A stretch of 64,000 bases of DNA, from contig NC_059285.1 in NCBI RefSeq assembly GCF_017591435.1, positions 27,364,632 through 27,428,631 on the forward strand, written 5' to 3'. Position numbers and translations under genes: made by a program. How positions within the stretch are numbered: position 1 is the stretch's first letter; the number at the start of each line of letters is the position of its first letter. Below are positions 59,353 through 64,000 of the stretch, piece after piece. The stretch is from Portunus trituberculatus. Taxonomy: Eukaryota > Arthropoda > Malacostraca > Decapoda > Portunidae. The notes under the pieces are model-generated. The model made no database searches and was not told the DNA's origin. It saw only the letters and a program-made list of their open reading frames with translations.

Positions 59353-60009
59353 ATTAGATAGATGTTAAACCACAACAAAAAAAATGATAAGCGAATTACT
59401 TAAGTGAGGAACTTGGCAGAGTGATAATAAAGGCAACCTTGGAAATTACCTAGATTATACTTAAGTAAACACTTATGAGTACAATCACTAATGAGGGGTA
59501 AACTAGAGAGTTACGGCATTAAGAGGGATCCGGATTACTCTAGTTACGAGACTTGAGAGTGAGGAGCGAATTGTACTGAGACTTGTTATTGATAAGGAGG
59601 CGGATTAGTCTGAGAGACTAGTTAAAATGGCCGATTCTAACTAGCGAGAAAAATGATCCGCGAAGTGAGGGGATTGAGGGTTCGCATGAACATATGATGA
59701 TCCCAACACTTGGATAACACTTATTACACACCTGCCTATGTGCAAAAATAGAGATAAGTGCTATCGGTGAACACGCCTTTCTACCTGGTTTCCTGCTCTA
59801 CCACTGCTATGCGATACCAATGAAAGTCACGAAGCACGTTTAACCCAAAAGGAGCCACTTGATCGCACAAAGGTAAATTTAAACCACACGCAGAGTAAGT
59901 CACAGAAAAAAAACACATCAAAGTCACAACACCACAGAAACAAAAAAAATAATGTAATCACAGAAAAAAAGTCACTGGAAAAATGGAACACTGAACATGG
60001 GTTATAATG
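59353..60009 (-). other. Element E leader
   Basis: About 0.65 kb between primer-binding site and gag start, A-rich on +; no coding frame. Confidence 0.6.
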
Positions 60010-60013
60010 GTCC

Positions 60014-60027
60014 TGTCACGGTCGCCA
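60014..60027 (-). promoter_or_regulatory. Primer-binding site of element E
   Basis: TGTCACGGTCGCCA on + (element strand TGGCGACCGTGACA) two bases inside the 5' LTR. From known arthropod Gypsy elements this PBS type is usually assigned to tRNA-Arg. Confidence 0.75.
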
Positions 60028-60029
60028 AT

Positions 60030-60668
60030 TGTTACGTTCACCGGTTAAACTGGTAAGATTGGCATCGGGGAGCCGGTGAACAATAACAATAAAAAAAAAA
60101 ACACTGCAGGTTCAACTGGTGAGGAAATGCAAAGGGGGCACTTTAAAAAGCTATTTTAATAACCCATAATGAAATTGACACACAGATATAACATGAAACA
60201 TGAAACACAGATATATAACATGAAACACAGGAAAATGACATACACATATACATATAACACAGTAATAAATACAACAATAAATCCCAACTTAATACCTAAC
60301 AATAATCCTAATCCTATATGGAGGCAATGTGGAAAACACGGACGAGGGGAAGTGATACTTATGCGGTGTCGCAGTGGTGAAGTGCTGGGTGATGGTTGAT
60401 CCCACGGTAGACCCAAGAGGCGTTGTGTTCACTGGTTGAGGCCTGGATCTCAACTGACTTCCAGAAAGCCAAGAGCTGGCTTAACACTTCCGGTTGAGTC
60501 GAATGGGGCCGCGTGAATCCAACTTCGGTACAGTAGCGGGGCTTCATGAAATGGTGACGTGGAGGGTTCATGAGACGGTGACGTGGAAGGGGAGGCGGAG
60601 AGGTGGCGAACGAGGTAACAAGCGGAGGAGGTGATGGTAGTGGAGTATGTTACGGGCGGGCCGTAACA
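60030..60668 (-). mobile_element. 5' LTR of element E
   Basis: 639 bp, bounded TGTTACGTTCACCGG and GGGCGGGCCGTAACA on +; highly similar to the 3' LTR. Confidence 0.92.
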
Positions 60669-60672
60669 ACAC

Positions 60673-61350
60673 TACTAGATGCTTTTCCACTACCACGCAT
60701 CGAAGAGACAGTCAACCAGATTGCGAAACATCGTGTTTTTAGCACGATTGATCTTAGAAGCGCTTATCATCAAGTCCCACTGAAATCTGAAGAGAAGCAT
60801 TATACTGCATTTGAAGCCTGTGGGCGATTATATCAGTTCACCCGAGTATCCTTTGGTGTGACAAATGGTGTAGCTTGTTTTCAACGTATCATGGATACCT
60901 TCATTAAAAAAGAGAAACTTACTGGTACATATACATATCTGGACGACGTCACAATCTGTGGTAAGACGCAGGGAGAACACGATGAAAACCTCAAGAAATT
61001 CCTGGAAGCTGCAGAGAGATACAACATAAACTACAACAAGGAAAAGTGTAAATTTTCTACTCGCAGCCTTCACATTCTGGGTTACGTAGTTGACGGAGGC
61101 GAGATTCGTCCAGACTCAGAAAAGTTAAAACCATTGCATGATTTACAGGTACCTGAGGACATAAAGTCACTAAGTCGAACCCTTGGTCTATTCAGCTTTT
61201 ACTCACAGTGGATCTACGACTATTCGAGGAAGATTCGTTTGCTGGCTACCACCACTACTTACCCTGTAACGAAAGAAGCTGCTGAAGCCTTCTATCAGTT
61301 AAAGAAAGACGTAGAATCCTCGGTCGTTAGTGCGACCGACGTCTTCTGAC
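60673..61350 (+). pseudogene. Element D RT, continuation after E
   Basis: The frame resumes directly at the right target duplication and encodes the RT palm (STIDLRSAYHQVPLKSEEKH, SFGVTNGVACFQRIMD), the catalytic box YLDDVTICG and the tether (FSTRSLHILGYVVDGGEI, LGLFSFYSQWIYDYSRKI). It is open to 61350 and overlaps the RNase H frame. Confidence 0.85.
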
Positions 61351-61818
61351 GGGGCCATCGCTGCTGTACTTTCCCAAGCTGGGCGTCCTGTCGCTTTCTT
61401 CTCCCGTACACTACAAGAGTCGGAGAAGCAGTATGCAGCTGTGGAGAAGGAAGCCCAGGCGATAGTAGAGGACGTCCGCCACTGGAGGCATTATCTGTCC
61501 TGTAGACACTTTATCATAACGACTGATCAGCGCTCAGTTTCGTACCTGTTTGACAAGCAACACAAAAACAAGATCAAAAGTGATAAGATGCTGCGATGGA
61601 GAATGGAGATGTCTTGTTATGACTTCGACATCGTGTACAGACCAGGCAAAGAGAACGTTCCTCCTGACGTTCTGTCGAGGTCATGCTGCAGCGTGACGAA
61701 CCCTGACGGACAGAAACTCTACACTTTGCACGATGGTCTTTGTCATCCTGGTGTCACGAGATTCTTCCATTTCGTGCGATCGAAGAACCTGCCGTATTCG
61801 ATGGAAGAAGTCAGGTAA
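61330..61818 (+). pseudogene. Element D RNase H and zinc-finger start
   Basis: Reads SSDGAIAAVLSQAGRPVAFF, EKQYAAVEKEAQAIVEDVRH, FIITTDQRSVSYLFD and PGKENVPPDVLSRS, i.e. complete RNase H. An HHCC finger start (LHDGLCHPGVTRFFHFVRSK) follows, with a stop at 61816. It is shifted one frame from RT. Confidence 0.85.
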
Positions 61819-61829
61819 GTAACAAAATC

Positions 61830-62601
61830 ATGCAAAATATGTGCAGAATGTAAGCCAAGGTTTCACGACCCACCCAAGACACCACTTGTAAAAGCTACAC
61901 GTCCTTTCGAACGACTCAACCTCGATTTCAAAGGCCCTCTGCCAAACACAGACCACAACCGCTATTTTCTAAATATTGTTGACGAGTACTCAAGGTTTCC
62001 TTTTGTATTTCCTTGTGCTAATGTAACTACTGCCACTGTTATTAAATGTTTGTGTCAACTGTTTTCCGTCTTCGGAATGCCGGCTTACATACACACTGAC
62101 CGAGGTGTATCCTTTATGAGTAAGGAATTACGGGATTTTCTCACTGGCAAAGGCATAGCTAGTAGTCGAACGACCAGTTACAACTCACTAGGGAACGGAC
62201 AAGTAGAAAAATTCAATGGTACCATCTGGAAGGCTGTCATGTTGGCGCTAAAATCACGTAGTTTGCCCACTCAGTGTTGGCAACGCGTATTGCCTGACGT
62301 CCTCTACTCCGTTCGTTCTCTGCTCTGCACCGCCACAAATGAGACGCCTCACGAACGATTGTTTAGTTACGCTCACCGTTCATCAACCGGGTCCTCTGTT
62401 ACTTCTTGGCTGTGTCAGCCGGGTCCTGTACTACTAAAGAGACACGTACGTGTAAGAAAGAGTGATTCCCTTGTGGACGAAGTGGAACTTCTCCAGGCAA
62501 ATACGTACTATGCCCACATAAGATATCCCGACGGCAAGGAAGATATAGTGTCTCTCAAGCATCTCGCTCCCTTACCCTGTCATAAAAGCGCTGATAAGTG
62601 A
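61830..62601 (+). pseudogene. Element D integrase
   Basis: After the stop at 61816 the frame reads CAECKPRFHDPPKTPLVKA, ERLNLDFKGPLPN (first Asp), IHTDRGVSFMSKELRDF (second Asp), SLGNGQVEKFNGTIWKA (Glu) and a C-terminal part ending at 62601. The DDE triad is intact, unlike in elements A and C. Confidence 0.85.
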
Positions 62602-62830
62602 TGACACTCCATCAGACGGTGAGCAAAAGGAACGAAATTCCACCACAGAAGAAGATACAGCTTCGCAAATAAGCCTCCCGGAAGCAGTAACGATGGCCGA
62701 TGGATTATCACTGAAAGACGAGGAAGTCATTCCGCCGCGGCCTGAGTGTGGTGAGGATAATATAGTGTTAAGGAGGTCCACCAGTATTGCCCTCCTACTC
62801 GCTACGAAGCGACGTAATGTTACTTTTATG

Positions 62831-62843
62831 AACAAGGGGTGAT
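62831..62843 (+). promoter_or_regulatory. Polypurine tract of element D
   Basis: AACAAGGGGTGAT directly before the 3' LTR start. Confidence 0.6.
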
Positions 62844-63048
62844 TGTGGTATTCATTGTAGTTAAATATCTGCGTAAACGATTGGTTTTATTTAATTTCAA
62901 ACTTTATAAACCTTTGTTTGGATCTCGTTCCGGAACAGACGCCGCTTCTTTTTGACGAGGGTGTGTCATTCTCACTGATGGAGTGGTGGCTGAGGTGTGT
63001 ATTGTTAACGTATTGGTTTAGGTTTGGGTATACATGTTTGTATGTACT

Positions 63049-63129
<81 letters not shown>

Positions 63130-63243
63130 TTGAAATATCCTGTATGGTTCATGAAATTCTCTCTGTGGTTACAGTCTGTGCAACTGTTATTTTTGTTGAG
63201 TAAAGCCATGAAAAAGAGAGCGATGTGTATCTGTATCACGTCA
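62844..63243 (+). mobile_element. 3' LTR of element D
   Basis: 400 bp including a TA array of 75 bases (63053-63127). TGTGG...GTCA ends, CCCCT duplication at 63244-63248. Confidence 0.9.
63053..63127. repeat. (TA)n microsatellite
   Basis: TA array within the 3' LTR; the 5' LTR has the same array, so it predates the insertion of D. Confidence 0.97.
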
Positions 63244-63248
63244 CCCCT

Positions 63249-63790
63249 TACATACCTCTCTTTGTCTCTCCTCAAGAGAGCTCTAGTCCTACGTGACAGA
63301 GCCCTGTACTGGTCGCAGTTACCACCAAGTCTGGCAGCGCGACTCTCCTCAATACTGTCCAGCGTCTCTGCCAAGGCCAAGCCATGCCGTAACCTTGAGC
63401 ACTCCCCAATGCATTCCTTGGCAGCCTTGAGAGTCTCATGTTTGAAGGTATCCCATAGCTCTATCAGGTCCTCATGGGTGTTTGAGTACTCTAAACCGAA
63501 TGGAGACAGTCACCGTATACTCCTTAGCACATGTCAAATCCTTAATTTTTTCAAGATGAAACACAGTATGGTCACATCTTGGAGGATTTTTGGACTTGAT
63601 ATGAAGCTTGAGTGTAGCAACAACAAGCCTGTGATCAATCGCAAAGAACTCAGCACTCAGAAAAGCCCTACAGTTTGTAGTGTGCCCTTAAACTCACCCA
63701 AACTCACCCAATTTCTTCCATACACTCTTCTGTCCCATACAATATTTTTGTCACATTTTACGTTTTTCTTAAATCTATGTCTACTTCCTT
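63249..63790 (-). pseudogene. LINE fragment (endonuclease-RT linker), other family
   Basis: On - one reads AIDHRLVVATLKLHIKSK (63660-63600), the C-terminal SDH-type part of a LINE endonuclease, then a linker ending RLGGNCDQYRALSRRTRALL and RRDKERYVRG (63330-63250). It stops exactly at the target duplication of element D. It resembles the ORF2 linker of RTE/craniofacial-development-protein-like LINEs. Confidence 0.6.
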
Positions 63791-64000
63791 CTAGTTTGCT
63801 TTACTTTCTTTCACAGAAGTAACACATATATCCTTTTCCTCTTTATTTTCCCTCACATTTGCACATAACAGACATTTACATACACGCACACCAATACCAA
63901 TATGCCATATGCAAGATTGTATCATAATGTATGGTGTTCAGTAAGAACAAGCTAGTCTGTACTTATTATTCGCAATAAACAAGGAAGAAAGGTACTCACT

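Larger units (their letters stand above)
57588..60668 (-). mobile_element. LTR element E (3.1 kb, internally deleted), nested in D
   Basis: Two LTRs of about 640 bp (57588-58228, 60030-60668) in the same orientation are very similar. ACAC flanks the element (57584-57587, 60669-60672), and the RT frame of D resumes after it. On - the order is 5' LTR, primer-binding site, a gag-like gene, RNase H, polypurine tract and 3' LTR. Protease, most of RT and all of integrase are missing, so it depends on other copies for movement. Confidence 0.92.
52203..63243 (+). mobile_element. Ty3/Gypsy element D, carrying two nested insertions
   Basis: LTRs begin TGTGGTATTCATTG (52203, 62844) and end ATCACGTCA (56136, 63243), flanked by CCCCT duplications. 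Internal order is gag, protease, RT, RNase H, integrase, polypurine tract. The left LTR is expanded to 3.9 kb by a 0.47-kb insert and a 3.1-kb LINE, and RT is split by element E. Without the insertions it would be about 4.4 kb, a usual size for a compact Gypsy element. RT and integrase catalytic residues appear intact but gag has a stop and a frameshift. Confidence 0.9.

Overview
This is a repeat-rich window of an animal nuclear genome. It is most like a decapod crustacean (crab, shrimp or crayfish); this is an inference from the mix of long (TA)n, (GA)n and (CA)n arrays, tRNA-derived SINEs, CR1-like LINEs, Ty3/Gypsy elements and DIRS-like pieces, with no organism-specific marker read directly. 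There are no bacterial-type operons. Nearly all long open frames belong to broken mobile elements or are microsatellite artefacts.

Host genes: three short exons on the + strand (4152-4289, 21601-21800, 38632-38758), each bounded by AG and GT, read like one ciliary gene of the DRC11/IQCA1 type. The second and third join in exact phase. The introns (over 17 kb each) hold most of the transposons listed here. Exons for the middle (IQ-motif) part and for the AAA part were not found. A possible first coding exon of an unrecognised gene lies on the - strand at 20119-20344, next to a 500-base assembly gap.

Layout: 0.1-3.5 kb, DNA-transposon debris (Tc1-like tandem duplicate, PIF/Harbinger, Tigger). 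4.4-6.8 kb, DIRS fragment and CR1-like LINE. 6.8-8.6 kb, hAT element sitting inside a TG tract. 10.3-11.3 kb, inverted copies of a LINE 3' domain. 11.3-19.5 kb, Gypsy element A (-). 22.3-23.6 kb, tyrosine-recombinase (DIRS-like) remnant. 24.8-33.0 kb, env-bearing Gypsy/errantivirus-like element B (-), broken. 33.1-33.8 kb, TIR element. 34.0-35.6 kb, folded-back RTE-like LINE. 38.2-38.5 kb, SINE. 39.7-40.9 kb, LTR inside a TA array. 41.4-43.3 kb, Gypsy pol C (+) carrying a solo LTR. 43.6-46.3 kb, Polinton-type DNA polymerase B (-) split by a P-like element with a THAP domain. 46.5-50 kb, SINE, nuclear-receptor-like half-sites and a long palindrome. 50.1-56.0 kb, two more CR1-like LINE copies and two SINEs. 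52.2-63.2 kb, Gypsy element D (+) with 5-bp target duplication; its left LTR is split by a LINE and its RT gene is split by a second LTR element E (-), which has its own 4-bp target duplication. 63.2-63.8 kb, further LINE fragment.

The most informative structures are the nested insertions whose target duplications can be read directly (E into D, a solo LTR into C, a P-like element into a polymerase gene, hAT into a TG repeat). They give a relative insertion order for this locus.
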